The notes beneath the pieces were generated by a model. The model was given only the letters and a program-made list of their open reading frames with translations, searched no databases and was not told where the DNA came from. Shown here one piece after another: positions 1-8,359 of a stretch of 64,000 bases of DNA. The translations under genes were made by a program, and so were the position numbers. This DNA is from Spirulina sp034932185 (GTDB taxonomy: Bacteria > Cyanobacteriota > Cyanobacteriia > Cyanobacteriales > Spirulinaceae): the NCBI RefSeq assembly GCF_034932185.1, contig NZ_JAYGHW010000009.1, positions 10,601 to 74,600 of the forward strand, read 5' to 3'. Positions within the stretch are counted from its first letter, which is position 1. Every line of letters begins with the position of its first letter.

Positions 1-89
1 AAAAACGCCAACACCGCCATCATCACATTGAGCATGGGGGTGAGGTCGATGTCGGGGATCGTGGATTCAGTGCGGGAGCGAAAGCGCAT
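1..89 (-). CDS. ExbD/TolR-type biopolymer transport protein, partial
   Basis: The gene starts at 89 and runs off the left edge, so only 29 N-terminal residues are visible. They read MRFRSRTESTIPDIDLTPML and then NVMMAVLAF, the standard ExbD/TolR opening: a short basic cytoplasmic tail, the conserved Asp-Leu-(Thr/Val)-Pro-Met motif, and the start of the single membrane helix. The Asp in that helix couples proton flow through the ExbB/TolQ pentamer to work across the periplasm. It is the second exbD copy behind exbB in the same direction. Two tandem ExbD-like genes after one ExbB is a known arrangement. The spacer from the first copy carries a dispersed repeat. Confidence 0.85.
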   Translation of the reverse strand, partial: MRFRSRTESTIPDIDLTPMLNVMMAVLAF

Positions 90-117
90 GGGGGAATGGG
101 GAACGGGGAAGATTGGT

Positions 118-170
118 GTAGGGGCGTTGGCGTAAGCCTGCCGGAGGCACAAAAATTTTTCGCCCTCCGG
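118..170. repeat. Dispersed palindromic repeat, family B, copy 1
   Basis: This is a GTAGGGGCG...CGCCCTCC element with a GGCGTAAGCCTGCCGGAGGC core. Near-identical cores recur at 7590-7638 and, inverted, at 45284-45335. Short core-less versions lie at 25783-25810 and 40314-40345. The outer arms GGGGCG and CGCCC(C) are complementary. This copy lies between two exbD genes of one operon. Confidence 0.7.
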
Positions 171-177
171 GGTGGGG

Positions 178-603
178 TTATTGGCGTTGGATGGCTAAGG
201 AGACGCGATCGCCCCCGATTTGACCCATGATATTGAGGAGGGCGGCGATTTTTTCATAGGGGAGCGTGCGATCGGCGTTGAGGACAATCACGCCCGTTTC
301 ATCTTCTGCAAGAAAATTCTCGATAGCCGCCAACAGTTCCGCTTCTGTCAGTACCTGGCCATCTAACACAATCTGTTCATCTGCCGTAAACCCGATCATC
401 AACTGCCGAATATCCTCCGGGATCGCCGTCGTGCCATTTTCCCCCGGATTGCCGGGGAGGGTGACGCGATCGATCCGCTCCCCCGTGAGGCTCATGGAGG
501 TGATGATAAAAAACGTCAGGACGGACATTAACACATCCATCATCGGCACTAAGTTCACCTGGGGAATCGTGGCAGTTGGCCGGGCCCGCTTGCGAAAAGC
601 CAT
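178..603 (-). CDS. exbD: ExbD/TolR family biopolymer transport protein
   Basis: A 141-residue protein of normal ExbD length. Residues 1-15 are a basic cytoplasmic tail. The motif QVNLVPMMDVLMSVLTFFII (15-34) holds the conserved Pro-Met-Met-Asp and the one transmembrane helix. The rest is a periplasmic domain with the family's VIVLNAD..PY..I..L..... pattern near residues 104-125. With ExbB it forms a proton-driven motor in the inner membrane that energises TonB-type import or a Tol-like process; the substrate cannot be told from sequence. It starts 9 bases after the exbB stop and is surely co-transcribed with it. Confidence 0.92.
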   Translation of the reverse strand: MAFRKRARPTATIPQVNLVPMMDVLMSVLTFFIITSMSLTGERIDRVTLPGNPGENGTTAIPEDIRQLMIGFTADEQIVLDGQVLTEAELLAAIENFLAEDETGVIVLNADRTLPYEKIAALLNIMGQIGGDRVSLAIQRQ

Positions 604-612
604 GGCGATCTC

Positions 613-1296
613 CTAACTGGAAAAAGGGTGCGGACTGGGAAGGGCGGCAGGTTCACTGGCTTGGGCCGGTTCATACCAAATTTGCCGATAGATTAACTCT
701 AATTCACTGCCCACTTCCGAAAAATAATCCATCTGTTGGGCTTGGAGCGTCACCATAATCCGCAACACCAACAGGGCAATAATCGCGACAATCATCCCGG
801 CGGCGGTGGTGATCAGGGCTTCCCCAATCCCGGCGGCGGCTTGGGAGGCTTCGGCGGTGCTGCCCCCGCCGCCAATGTTGAGGTTGTTAAACGTGGTAAT
901 CAAGCCCGTAACAGTTCCCAACAGGCCGAGGAGGGGGGCGATCGCCACCACCGTTTCTAAAAATTTATCCCCCTTACGCATTTGGACAAACTCCTTATCG
1001 CCCGCCGCTTCCATCGCGAGGCGAAAGGTTTCCGGGCTGGGGTGATTTAATTGCAGCGGCGCGAGCAGAAAGCGGCCAATGGGAAGATAACGAGCCAAGA
1101 GGGCAATTTCATGGGCCTTGGCCAGGTCATAGCGGGCGGCATCGAGAACATCATTAACGATGCGGTTTTCCTGGGTGACGAGGCGGAGCCAAAACCAAGC
1201 CCGATCAAAGGCGTAGGCCATCGTCAGCACCGACAACGCCAGGAGGGGGTACATCACCGGCCCCCCTTTAAGAAACAGATCGAAAAACCGCGTCAT
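613..1296 (-). CDS. exbB: MotA/TolQ/ExbB proton channel family protein
   Basis: A 227-residue inner-membrane protein with three predicted helices: residues about 13-33, 113-137 and 155-180. The family signature is visible in the stretch containing VVAIAPLLGLLGTVTGLITT and in the Ala-rich GEALITTAAGMIVAI segment. These form the pore around the ExbD helix. It lies upstream of two exbD genes in one operon. A coiled-coil gene ends 104 bases upstream on the same strand and may belong to the same transcript. Whether it serves TonB-dependent uptake or a Tol-Pal-like role is not decidable here; no tonB or tolB lies in view. Confidence 0.93.
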   Translation of the reverse strand: MTRFFDLFLKGGPVMYPLLALSVLTMAYAFDRAWFWLRLVTQENRIVNDVLDAARYDLAKAHEIALLARYLPIGRFLLAPLQLNHPSPETFRLAMEAAGDKEFVQMRKGDKFLETVVAIAPLLGLLGTVTGLITTFNNLNIGGGGSTAEASQAAAGIGEALITTAAGMIVAIIALLVLRIMVTLQAQQMDYFSEVGSELELIYRQIWYEPAQASEPAALPSPHPFSS

Positions 1297-1319
1297 AGGG
1301 TCAGGTTCAGGGCAAATTT

Positions 1320-1393
1320 GAGGAGAGAGGATAGAGAAGAGAGGATAGAGGATCGAGTGGTCTCACTCCTCACTTCTCACTTCTCACTTCTCA
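1320..1393. repeat. Heptanucleotide-type short tandem repeats facing each other
   Basis: Purine-rich AGAGGATAGAG-type repeats (about 1320-1355) are followed by CTTCTCA-type heptamers (about 1365-1393). The two halves are roughly complementary and could form a long hairpin. The same layout of 7-base units occurs at 54164-54282. It fills the gap between the coiled-coil gene and exbB. Confidence 0.6.
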
Positions 1394-1399
1394 ATCAGG

Positions 1400-2416
1400 T
1401 TAGCGACCCCGATAACGGGGAAAACTGGGGAGATCCACAGCGGCGATGGAGGCAATTTTTTTGCCACTGGGGGGGGCGACTTTGGGGGGGGCGGGGAGGG
1501 TTTCCGGGGGGGGACTGGTTTGGGGCCGGGCCAGGGGCATTAACTTCCGGCTGGTGCGGGCGTGGAAGTCCGGCAGGATCAGGTTGGCAAATTTGCCCGG
1601 TTGGGGCGTGGGTTCTGGGGCAGCTAAGGGGGCGCTAACGGGGATCGCCTCAACCGCCGCAGTTTCCACCGTCACCCGCTCCGGCCCATCCAACAAACGA
1701 CTGGCCCAAGCGGGGGGTTCTGGTAGGGTACGGCTTTGTTGGGCTGACCAAGGTTGGATCGGGGGGGGCGTTTCGACCAAGGTGGGGGCGATGGGGAAGG
1801 TTTCCTCCTCTGGGTTGGGTTCCGTTTCCCACAACACCGGGTGAGCATCCCCAGATTCCAAATAGCGGCTAAAGACGGCTTTAAACTGTTGGGTATGGGT
1901 TTGTTGGCGATCCAGATGTTGGCGTAGGGCTTGGGAATTATCCGCCGCTTCAGAAAGGAGGTTAGCCTGCTCGGTGTAGGTCTGCCGCGCTAAGGCGCAT
2001 TCTTCTTCTAACCGAACAATTTGATTTTGGGCAGTTTCTAATTGCTGGGAAAGGCTTTCAATCAAGAAATGTTGCCGCTGGGCGACATGGTGGGAAGCTT
2101 CCAGTTCTTGGAAGAGCAGATTCATTTGGGCTTGGGCGTTGAGCAATTCTTCACTTTGTTGAACGGTGAAGCGCTCTCGCTTTTGGGTTAAGCGTCGCTC
2201 CGATTGCAGGGAATCTTGGGTTTTCGCTAGGGCTTGTTCGAGGTCAGCGGCCCGCTGGAGCAGTTCCCGATTCCGTTGGCGCAGTTTACGGGCGAGGGTA
2301 AACCAATCGGTTTCCTGGATGGGATGGGTTGGTTCGAGGGCGGGGCTGGTGTTGAGATCCGTTTCCCACAGGGTTTCGGTTTCTAACGCTTGGGATTGGG
2401 GGGTTTGTTCGCTCAT
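1400..2416 (-). CDS. Coiled-coil protein of unknown function with Pro-rich tail
   Basis: A 338-residue protein read from the ATG at 2416 (MSEQTPQSQALETET). In-frame ATGs at 2494 and 2539 would add 26 or 41 residues, but these look unlike protein and have no ribosome site. Residues about 35-185 are strongly heptad-patterned and rich in Gln, Glu and Leu, hence coiled coil. The rest is Pro/Ala-rich and looks disordered, ending with a short basic PSFPRYRGR motif. There is no signal peptide or membrane helix. It lies 104 bases upstream of exbB in the same direction, so co-expression with the Exb motor is possible. I do not recognise the family. Confidence 0.7.
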   Translation of the reverse strand: MSEQTPQSQALETETLWETDLNTSPALEPTHPIQETDWFTLARKLRQRNRELLQRAADLEQALAKTQDSLQSERRLTQKRERFTVQQSEELLNAQAQMNLLFQELEASHHVAQRQHFLIESLSQQLETAQNQIVRLEEECALARQTYTEQANLLSEAADNSQALRQHLDRQQTHTQQFKAVFSRYLESGDAHPVLWETEPNPEEETFPIAPTLVETPPPIQPWSAQQSRTLPEPPAWASRLLDGPERVTVETAAVEAIPVSAPLAAPEPTPQPGKFANLILPDFHARTSRKLMPLARPQTSPPPETLPAPPKVAPPSGKKIASIAAVDLPSFPRYRGR

Positions 2417-2635
2417 AATTCGGGGGGAGGCGGTGGGGTTTGGGCCGGTTTGTGAGCATTGGCCCAAAATCCTGTGGGATTCATTAACAACCATAGTGCA
2501 AAATTCTGGCCTTGAGGCGATCGCCTGGGATAATTTCATCCCAATTCGGGGTTAAAGGGGGGAGACGGAAGGCAATCCCCCTCGATCAGAAAACTTAAGC
2601 TACCCTAAAACAGTGGTTTTCCTCCTGTGGTTTTG

Positions 2636-3826
2636 ATGGTTGCTCCCCATTACCGTTTGTCTTGGCATAGTCATCTCGCTGAAATTCCTCAGCCCGATTG
2701 GGATGCCCTCGCCCTCCCCTTGGCCACCCCTTTTCTGGAATGGGAATGGCTCCACAACCTGGAAACCTCTGGGAGCGTCACCGCCCGGGCGGGCTGGCAA
2801 CCCTGCCATTTGACGCTGTGGCGCGATCGCACCCTCATCGGTGCGGCCCCCCTCTATCTCAAAAGCCACAGTTATGGCGAATTTGTCTTTGATCATCAAT
2901 GGGCGGATCTCTCCCATCGTTTGGGCCTAGCCTACTATCCCAAACTGGTGGGCATGACCCCGATTACCCCTGCGGTGGGCTATCGGTTCCTGATTGCCCC
3001 AGGGGAAGATGAGGCGGCGGTAACGGCTCAGATGATGCGGGAAATTGATCGGTTTTGCGATCGCAATCAACTATCCGGGGCAAATTTTCTCTTTGTCGAT
3101 CCCCAATGGCGGCCCCATCTCGAAGCCTGTGGCCTCAGTGCTTGGTTGCACCATAGTTATATTTGGTCAAATCGGGAATTTCAAACCTTTGATGATTATT
3201 TAAAAATCTTCAACTCCAACCAGCGCAAAAATATTAAACGGGAACGCAAGGCTGTTCAACAGGCCAATCTCCGCATTGAAACCCTGACAGGATCAGAAAT
3301 TCCCCATCACCTTTACCCCCAAATTTATCAGTTCTATAGCAGCACCTGCGATAAATTTTATTGGGGGAGTAAATACCTAACCCGCAAATTTTTTGAACAG
3401 TTATACCCCAAATATAGCGATCGCGTCGTTCTTTTCGTCGCCTACCCCGAAAATCAGATCAACCCCAAACCCGTGGGAATGTCCTTCTGTTTACGAAAGG
3501 GGCCACAATTTTATGGCCGCTATTGGGGTTGTTTTGAGGAATATGATTGCCTCCACTTTGAAACCTGCTATTACAAACCCATTGAATGGGCGATTAGCCA
3601 AGGGATTACCGACTACGATCCCGGCGCAGGGGGTCGCCACAAGCGGCGGCGAGGCTTTCCTGCCATGCCAAACTACAGCCTCCACCGCTTCTATGATCCC
3701 CGAATCAGCAAAATTCTCCACTCCTACATTGATGAAATCAACACCATGGAGCAACAGGAAATCGATGCCATTAATGCCGATTTACCCTTTAATAAACAGG
3801 AAATCAATTTCCACTTAACGGTTTAA
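2636..3826 (+). CDS. FemAB-like GNAT-fold acyltransferase (PF04339/COG3146)
   Basis: A protein of about 396 residues in the family once called DUF482 or 'peptidogalycan biosynthesis' protein, related to FemAB aminoacyltransferases and the GNAT fold. Recognisable features are the opening with PFLEWEWLHNLETSGS (residues about 31-46), TLIGAAPLYLKSHSYGEFVF (about 68-87), a central FNSNQRKNIKRERK patch and the terminal GAGGRHKRRRGFPA motif. The substrate in this family is not established. I use the ATG at 2636; a GTG three codons earlier is equally open. It is a single-gene unit read divergently from the coiled-coil gene. Confidence 0.85.
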   Translation: MVAPHYRLSWHSHLAEIPQPDWDALALPLATPFLEWEWLHNLETSGSVTARAGWQPCHLTLWRDRTLIGAAPLYLKSHSYGEFVFDHQWADLSHRLGLAYYPKLVGMTPITPAVGYRFLIAPGEDEAAVTAQMMREIDRFCDRNQLSGANFLFVDPQWRPHLEACGLSAWLHHSYIWSNREFQTFDDYLKIFNSNQRKNIKRERKAVQQANLRIETLTGSEIPHHLYPQIYQFYSSTCDKFYWGSKYLTRKFFEQLYPKYSDRVVLFVAYPENQINPKPVGMSFCLRKGPQFYGRYWGCFEEYDCLHFETCYYKPIEWAISQGITDYDPGAGGRHKRRRGFPAMPNYSLHRFYDPRISKILHSYIDEINTMEQQEIDAINADLPFNKQEINFHLTV

Positions 3827-3839
3827 ATTGGCAAGTGCA

Positions 3840-4625
3840 TTAACGTCGCCGCTGACTCCAAACGATCGCCCCCCCTAACCCCACAACACCCAAAATCGCC
3901 ACGATCACGAGGGGGAGATTCTCACTATGGCGCAGGGCGATCGCCACCAACGCCCAAATAAATACCCCTGGAAACACCGCATCTCGGTAATAAAGGGCGA
4001 TCGCCCCTCCCAATCCCGTCGCAATGGCCATCATGATGCAAGTCCAGGCCGTGGCCCCTAGCCCCAACTCCGTCCAGCCGGAACTATAAAGGGCTGTTGC
4101 CCCATTAACAATCGTCGCCACCGCAATCCAACCACAATAAAGGCTCAAGGGGCGATCCACACACCACCGTTCCCGCCCCGTTTTCGCTGGCTCTTGATGG
4201 CGTTGGCCATAGCTCCACACTAAGGCGATTAAAATCACCACCATGGCCCCCATAGATGCCCAAAACCAGCGGGAGAGGAAGAGAAAAACCCAAAGAATTT
4301 GAGCGAGGGAACTGATAATGATCCCGTAACGAACGGGGTTTAAATCGAGGCGATCGCCCATCCCTGGCAATAGTTGATAAACGCCAAATACAATTAACCC
4401 CAGATAAATCAAACCCCAAATAATAAACGCATAATTGGCCGGCGTAATCATCACCCCCGCAAAGGTAGTATTGGCAATCACGCCAATGGACTGCCCCCCC
4501 ATGGGATTAATATTCGACCAAACATTGATCCCAAAAGCAGCAACAATACTGAGGAGGGTCAACAAGGGGGCGATCGTCCCGCTCTGAGCTTTGGGGGTTG
4601 ATGGATTTACTTCGGGAGGATGCAT
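3840..4625 (-). CDS. TspO/MBR-like tryptophan-rich membrane protein
   Basis: A 261-residue integral membrane protein. Helices are visible around residues 20-36, 63-82, 99-118, 122-139, 162-175, 185-205 and 215-258. The PANYAFIIWGLIYLGLIVFG stretch and many Trp residues match the cyanobacterial proteins annotated as tryptophan-rich sensory or TspO-related. It is longer than classical TspO (about 160 residues), so it belongs to the extended subgroup whose ligand is unknown; classical TspO binds tetrapyrroles. It converges on the FemAB-like gene with only 13 bases between stops. Confidence 0.7.
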   Translation of the reverse strand: MHPPEVNPSTPKAQSGTIAPLLTLLSIVAAFGINVWSNINPMGGQSIGVIANTTFAGVMITPANYAFIIWGLIYLGLIVFGVYQLLPGMGDRLDLNPVRYGIIISSLAQILWVFLFLSRWFWASMGAMVVILIALVWSYGQRHQEPAKTGRERWCVDRPLSLYCGWIAVATIVNGATALYSSGWTELGLGATAWTCIMMAIATGLGGAIALYYRDAVFPGVFIWALVAIALRHSENLPLVIVAILGVVGLGGAIVWSQRRR

Positions 4626-5019
4626 CTTTATGATTTAATTGAGATTAACTATAATTACAGCAATATTGTAACAAATTTTAAGGATTGTTCACGATGCAAA
4701 AATGCCTTCAGTTAAAACAAGTTCAGTCAAAACAAAGCAAAATACAGCCCTTACCCTAATTATCAATTTCAATAACAATACTTCCTCGTTACTTGGCTCT
4801 GCCAAGTAATGCCTTCCCGGAGGCTCCGCCTCCCCCCAATAGGCGGCAGAGCCGCCCAATACCCATGCCATGGCAGAGCTATGGCACGAGATTAGATCGC
4901 CTGACGGCTCAACCTGCTCCGTAAAAACCCTGGATTCGACGCAAATCACAACCGTCCTGGGCAAACCTTGTTATGATCGGTCGAAAACCGGTTTTTACGC
5001 CCCCAGCGATTCACAGCTT
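4626..5019. other. Intergenic region between TspO-like and cyclase genes
   Basis: 394 bases without a gene. The left part (4626-4780) is AT-rich and presumably holds divergent promoters. The right part carries multi-hairpin repeat copy A1 (4785-4890), then about 130 bases of leader before the cyclase ATG. An open frame extends back to an ATG at 4870, but that ATG lies inside the repeat. Confidence 0.6.
4785..4890. repeat. Multi-hairpin dispersed repeat, family A, copy 1
   Basis: 106 bases bounded by CTCGTT at the left and GCACGAG at the right. Inside are successive palindromes: TTACTTGGCTCTGCCAAGTAA, GGAGGCTCCGCCTCC, GGCGGCAGAGCCGCC, and a CCATGCCATGGCAGAGCTATGG arm, all built around GGC(T/A)CTGCC or its complement. 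Full copies lie at 13052-13157 (same orientation and same length) and 51772-51873 (inverted). A fragment lies at 41318-41343. Confidence 0.85.
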
Positions 5020-7593
5020 ATGCCATTAACGAATACTGGCAGCATCCTCGCCTCCCTCACCCAACTGACGAAGCTGAATCGCACCAGCATCCTCACCGAT
5101 CGCGTCAAAGACCTCTCCATTAACGAATTCATTTGCCTGCTCGACTTCATCACCGCTGAATTTCAGCAGTTCCTGCGGGCGCTGGACATGATTAATAACG
5201 AAGCTCTAGAAAGTATGCTAGAGCAGGTTATGGATGCCTTTACCCTCAAAATTGGCCAGATCCTCCAAGCTGATCGCACCCTAATTTTTCTCGTCGATAA
5301 CGAAAGCGGCCAACTGTGGGCCAAACTCAACGAAAACGATCAAACCGATTCCCGCCATCTGCGCCTGCCCTTTAATGTCGGCATTCCTGGCCATGTAGCC
5401 GCAAAAAAAATCACGCTCAATATTGCCAACATCACTGATCACCCCCTCTACAGCCCGGAAATTGACATGATTCCCGGCTATCCGATTAAAACGATCCTCT
5501 GTATGCCGATTTTGAGCAGTACGGGGCAGGTGGTGGCGGTGGTGCAGTTGATTAATAAGGCGGATGGCCAGCCCTTTAATCCAGAGGATGAACAGCGGTT
5601 TCAAGATTTTGCCGATTCCATTGGGATTATTCTCGAAACCTGCCAATCCTTTTACATGGCGGCCCGCAACCAACGGGGGGCAGCGGCATTGCTCAAGGCG
5701 ACTTCGAGCTTGGGGCAGAGTTTGGATCTTGATGCGACGCTCAAATCAGTGATGGAGCAGGCCCGCCGTTTAATGAAGGCCGATCGCAGTACGTTGTTTA
5801 TGCTCAGTCGAGAAACGGGGGAATTGTGGAGTAAGGTGGCGACGGCGGATAGTAGTGAGTTATTGGAAATTCGCATTCCTGCCAATCGGGGGATCGCTGG
5901 TTATGTGGCTTCTACGGGGCAAATTGTCAATATTCCCGATGCCTATCAAGATTCCCGCTTTGATCCCTCTACGGATCGCCGCACGGGGTATCGTACCCAA
6001 AGCATTCTCTGTATGCCGGTGTTTAATTCTAATGGGGAATTGATTGCGGTAACGCAGTTAATTAATAAGGAAAATGATGGCAGTTTTAGTAGTTCTGATG
6101 AGGAGTTTATGCAGGCCTTTAATATTCAGGCCGGGATTGCCTTGGAAAATGCCAAATTGTTTGAAACGGTATTAACAGAAAAGCAATATCAAAAGGATAT
6201 GCTTCAAAGCCTTTCTGATGCGGTGATTTCCACTGATTTAGAGGGGCGAATTGTGACGATCAATGATGCGGCGTTGGAGTTGTTGGGATTGGAGGAATCC
6301 CAACTGTATGATGCGAAAATTCGCCGCCTTTGGGAGTATAAGATTATTGGCCGGTTTGTGTGGGATATTTTCCCCATTGAACATTTAAAGTTTCGCCTGG
6401 TGGATAGTTTGCAAAATGGCGCGAAACATTATGTGCCGGAGCAGACGTTACGGGGGGCGATCGCCCTCAGTCGTTCTTTGGGGGAATTTAATGCGGTTCT
6501 GGCGATTCCCAGCGAACTGGATCCCCATGCCTATGTACCTTGGAATGATCCCCTCTGTAGTCCGGATCAGTATTTACAAGATAGTGGCGATCGCGCCGAT
6601 TTGAAACCCTTTGAACGGAGCGTTAACTTAACCGTTAATCCCCTCACCAATGCTGAAGCTGATGTGCGGGGGGGGTTGGTGATTATGGAGGATATCAGCA
6701 GCGAAAAGCGGATGAAATCGACGCTCTACCGCTACATGAACCCCAGTGTTGCTGATCAGGTGATGGCGGCGGGGGATGACAAGTTAATGGTGGGGGAACG
6801 CAAGGATGTGACGATCCTCTTTTCCGATATTCGCGGCTATACAACGATGACGGAAAATCTCGAAGCAACGGAGGTTGTCGCTCTCCTGAATAGTTATTTT
6901 GAAACGATGGTGGAATCTGTGTTTAATCACAGTGGCACGCTGGATAAATTCATTGGCGATGCGCTGATGGCGGTGTTTGGTGCGCCGTTACATCTCGATG
7001 ATCATGCCTTGCTGGCGGTGGAATCGGCCCTTGATATGCGCCATCGGTTGGCGGAGTTTAATCAATCCCGCTTGTTTAGTCATCAACCCCAAATCCGCTT
7101 TGGCATTGGCATTAGTTCTGGGGAAGTGGTGGCGGGAAATATTGGTTCCCAGCGACGGATGGACTATACGGTGATTGGCGATGGAGTGAATTTGAGTTCA
7201 CGTCTGGAAAGTTTAACAAAAGAATATGGTTGCGATATTTTGATCAGCGAGTCCACCTATCGAGCCTGTCGGGGAGAGGAGCGGTTGTTGGTGCGGGAGT
7301 TGGATTTAACGCGGGTGAAGGGGAAAAGTAAGGCGGTGAAAATCTATGAGTTAATTGATCGCCGCCCCGATCGCCTCGATCCAGTGTTGTTGGATTTTTT
7401 GGAACTGTACCATCAGGGGCGGGAGGCTTATTTAGAGCGGAATTTTCGGGGGGCGATCGCCCATTTCGAGCAGGCGGCCCAACTCCGACCCCGCGACACG
7501 CCGATCACGATCCACCTTCACCGCTGCGCCCGCTATCTGGAAAGCCCACCCCCGGAGGAATGGGACGGCATCCATACAATGCTGACGAAGTAG
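5020..7593 (+). CDS. Class III adenylate cyclase with GAF-GAF-PAS input (CyaB1/CyaB2-like)
   Basis: An 857-residue protein that makes cAMP from ATP. Order from the chosen start: tandem GAF domains (about 60-210 and 225-385), PAS (about 400-530), class III cyclase (about 600-765), then a TPR-like helical tail. Both GAFs carry the NKFDE-type signature of cyclic-nucleotide-binding GAFs (NKADGQPFNPEDE and NKENDGSFSSSDEE). This matches Anabaena CyaB1/CyaB2, where cAMP binding to a GAF domain gives positive feedback. The two metal Asp are in FSDIRGYT and GDALMAVFG; the Lys of LDKFIGD and the Asp of MDYTVIGD fit adenine specificity. The start at 5020 is preferred because the upstream extension lies in a repeat. 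Single-gene unit. Confidence 0.92.
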   Translation: MPLTNTGSILASLTQLTKLNRTSILTDRVKDLSINEFICLLDFITAEFQQFLRALDMINNEALESMLEQVMDAFTLKIGQILQADRTLIFLVDNESGQLWAKLNENDQTDSRHLRLPFNVGIPGHVAAKKITLNIANITDHPLYSPEIDMIPGYPIKTILCMPILSSTGQVVAVVQLINKADGQPFNPEDEQRFQDFADSIGIILETCQSFYMAARNQRGAAALLKATSSLGQSLDLDATLKSVMEQARRLMKADRSTLFMLSRETGELWSKVATADSSELLEIRIPANRGIAGYVASTGQIVNIPDAYQDSRFDPSTDRRTGYRTQSILCMPVFNSNGELIAVTQLINKENDGSFSSSDEEFMQAFNIQAGIALENAKLFETVLTEKQYQKDMLQSLSDAVISTDLEGRIVTINDAALELLGLEESQLYDAKIRRLWEYKIIGRFVWDIFPIEHLKFRLVDSLQNGAKHYVPEQTLRGAIALSRSLGEFNAVLAIPSELDPHAYVPWNDPLCSPDQYLQDSGDRADLKPFERSVNLTVNPLTNAEADVRGGLVIMEDISSEKRMKSTLYRYMNPSVADQVMAAGDDKLMVGERKDVTILFSDIRGYTTMTENLEATEVVALLNSYFETMVESVFNHSGTLDKFIGDALMAVFGAPLHLDDHALLAVESALDMRHRLAEFNQSRLFSHQPQIRFGIGISSGEVVAGNIGSQRRMDYTVIGDGVNLSSRLESLTKEYGCDILISESTYRACRGEERLLVRELDLTRVKGKSKAVKIYELIDRRPDRLDPVLLDFLELYHQGREAYLERNFRGAIAHFEQAAQLRPRDTPITIHLHRCARYLESPPPEEWDGIHTMLTK

Positions 7594-7638
7594 GGGCGTT
7601 GGCGTAAGCCTGCCGGAGGCACAAAAATTTTGCGCCCC
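7590..7638. repeat. Dispersed palindromic repeat, family B, copy 2
   Basis: The core is nearly identical to copy 1. The cyclase TAG stop (7591-7593) is part of the element's GTAGGGGCG edge, so the repeat begins at the very end of the coding region. Confidence 0.7.
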
Positions 7639-7663
7639 CACGCCGATCAATTGGACAAGGGAA

Positions 7664-8257
7664 TTAACGCCAAATTTCCCCCAAGGGTAACGTAAAACCG
7701 GGAAGCACAACCTCCCCCGATAGGGTTTGGGGGGTAATCTGCACTTCCACCCCCTGCCCCCGACGGTAAATTTCCACCTGCTGATGTTGGGGGTCAATGA
7801 GCCAACCCAGTTGTGTGCCGTTGTTGAGGTATTCCTGCAATTTGGCTTGCAATGTGGGGAGGCGATCGCTCGCTGATCGCAGTTCAATCACAAAATCCGG
7901 GCAGAGGGGAATAAATCCCTGGCGCTGGGCAGCGGTGAGGCGATCCCAACGATCCGGGGCCAACCAAGCCACATCGGGGGAGCGATGAGCGCCATTGGGC
8001 AAGATAAAGCCAGTGGAGGAATCAAAGGCGACCCCAGAACCCCCCTCTTCCATTAACCACTTCACCAAGTAGTAACCGATCTTTAAATTACGGCGGCCGG
8101 TCTCGCCGCCGGTGGGGGGGGTCATGATTAATGCTCCGTTGGCATTGCGCTCTAGGTGTAGATCTCGATTGGCCTGGGCCAGGTCAGCAAATTGGCTCGC
8201 CGTCACCTGGAGCGTAACGGTGGGGGGAATGGTGAGGGAAAAGCGGGAGGATGGCAT
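7664..8257 (-). CDS. Uma2 family (DUF820) PD-(D/E)XK-fold protein
   Basis: About 197 residues from the ATG at 8257; an ATG five codons earlier is also open. The family patterns are present: an N-terminal TASQFADLAQANRDLHLERN segment, then PPTGGETGRRNLKI, SSTGFILPNGAHRSPDVAWL (active-site SPD), PDFVIELRSASDRL with the catalytic Glu, and LGWLIDPQHQQVEIYR. Uma2 proteins have a restriction-endonuclease fold and are greatly expanded in cyanobacteria; their biological role is unproven. Two relatives are in this window: one intact at 25162 and a fragment at 33962. Confidence 0.88.
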   Translation of the reverse strand: MPSSRFSLTIPPTVTLQVTASQFADLAQANRDLHLERNANGALIMTPPTGGETGRRNLKIGYYLVKWLMEEGGSGVAFDSSTGFILPNGAHRSPDVAWLAPDRWDRLTAAQRQGFIPLCPDFVIELRSASDRLPTLQAKLQEYLNNGTQLGWLIDPQHQQVEIYRRGQGVEVQITPQTLSGEVVLPGFTLPLGEIWR

Positions 8258-8359
8258 TGCAGTTAGGGGCAATCTCTTTCCATCCTAACGGCTCTGAGGG
8301 TGGGCGGAATCGGGTTAAAATGAAAGTTCCAATAAAGTTTTGTAAAGTGGACAAAAGCC

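Noticed and set aside
4870..5019. N-terminal extension of the adenylate cyclase
   Set aside because: Its ATG lies within multi-hairpin repeat A1 and the residues match no domain; the ATG at 5020 is used.
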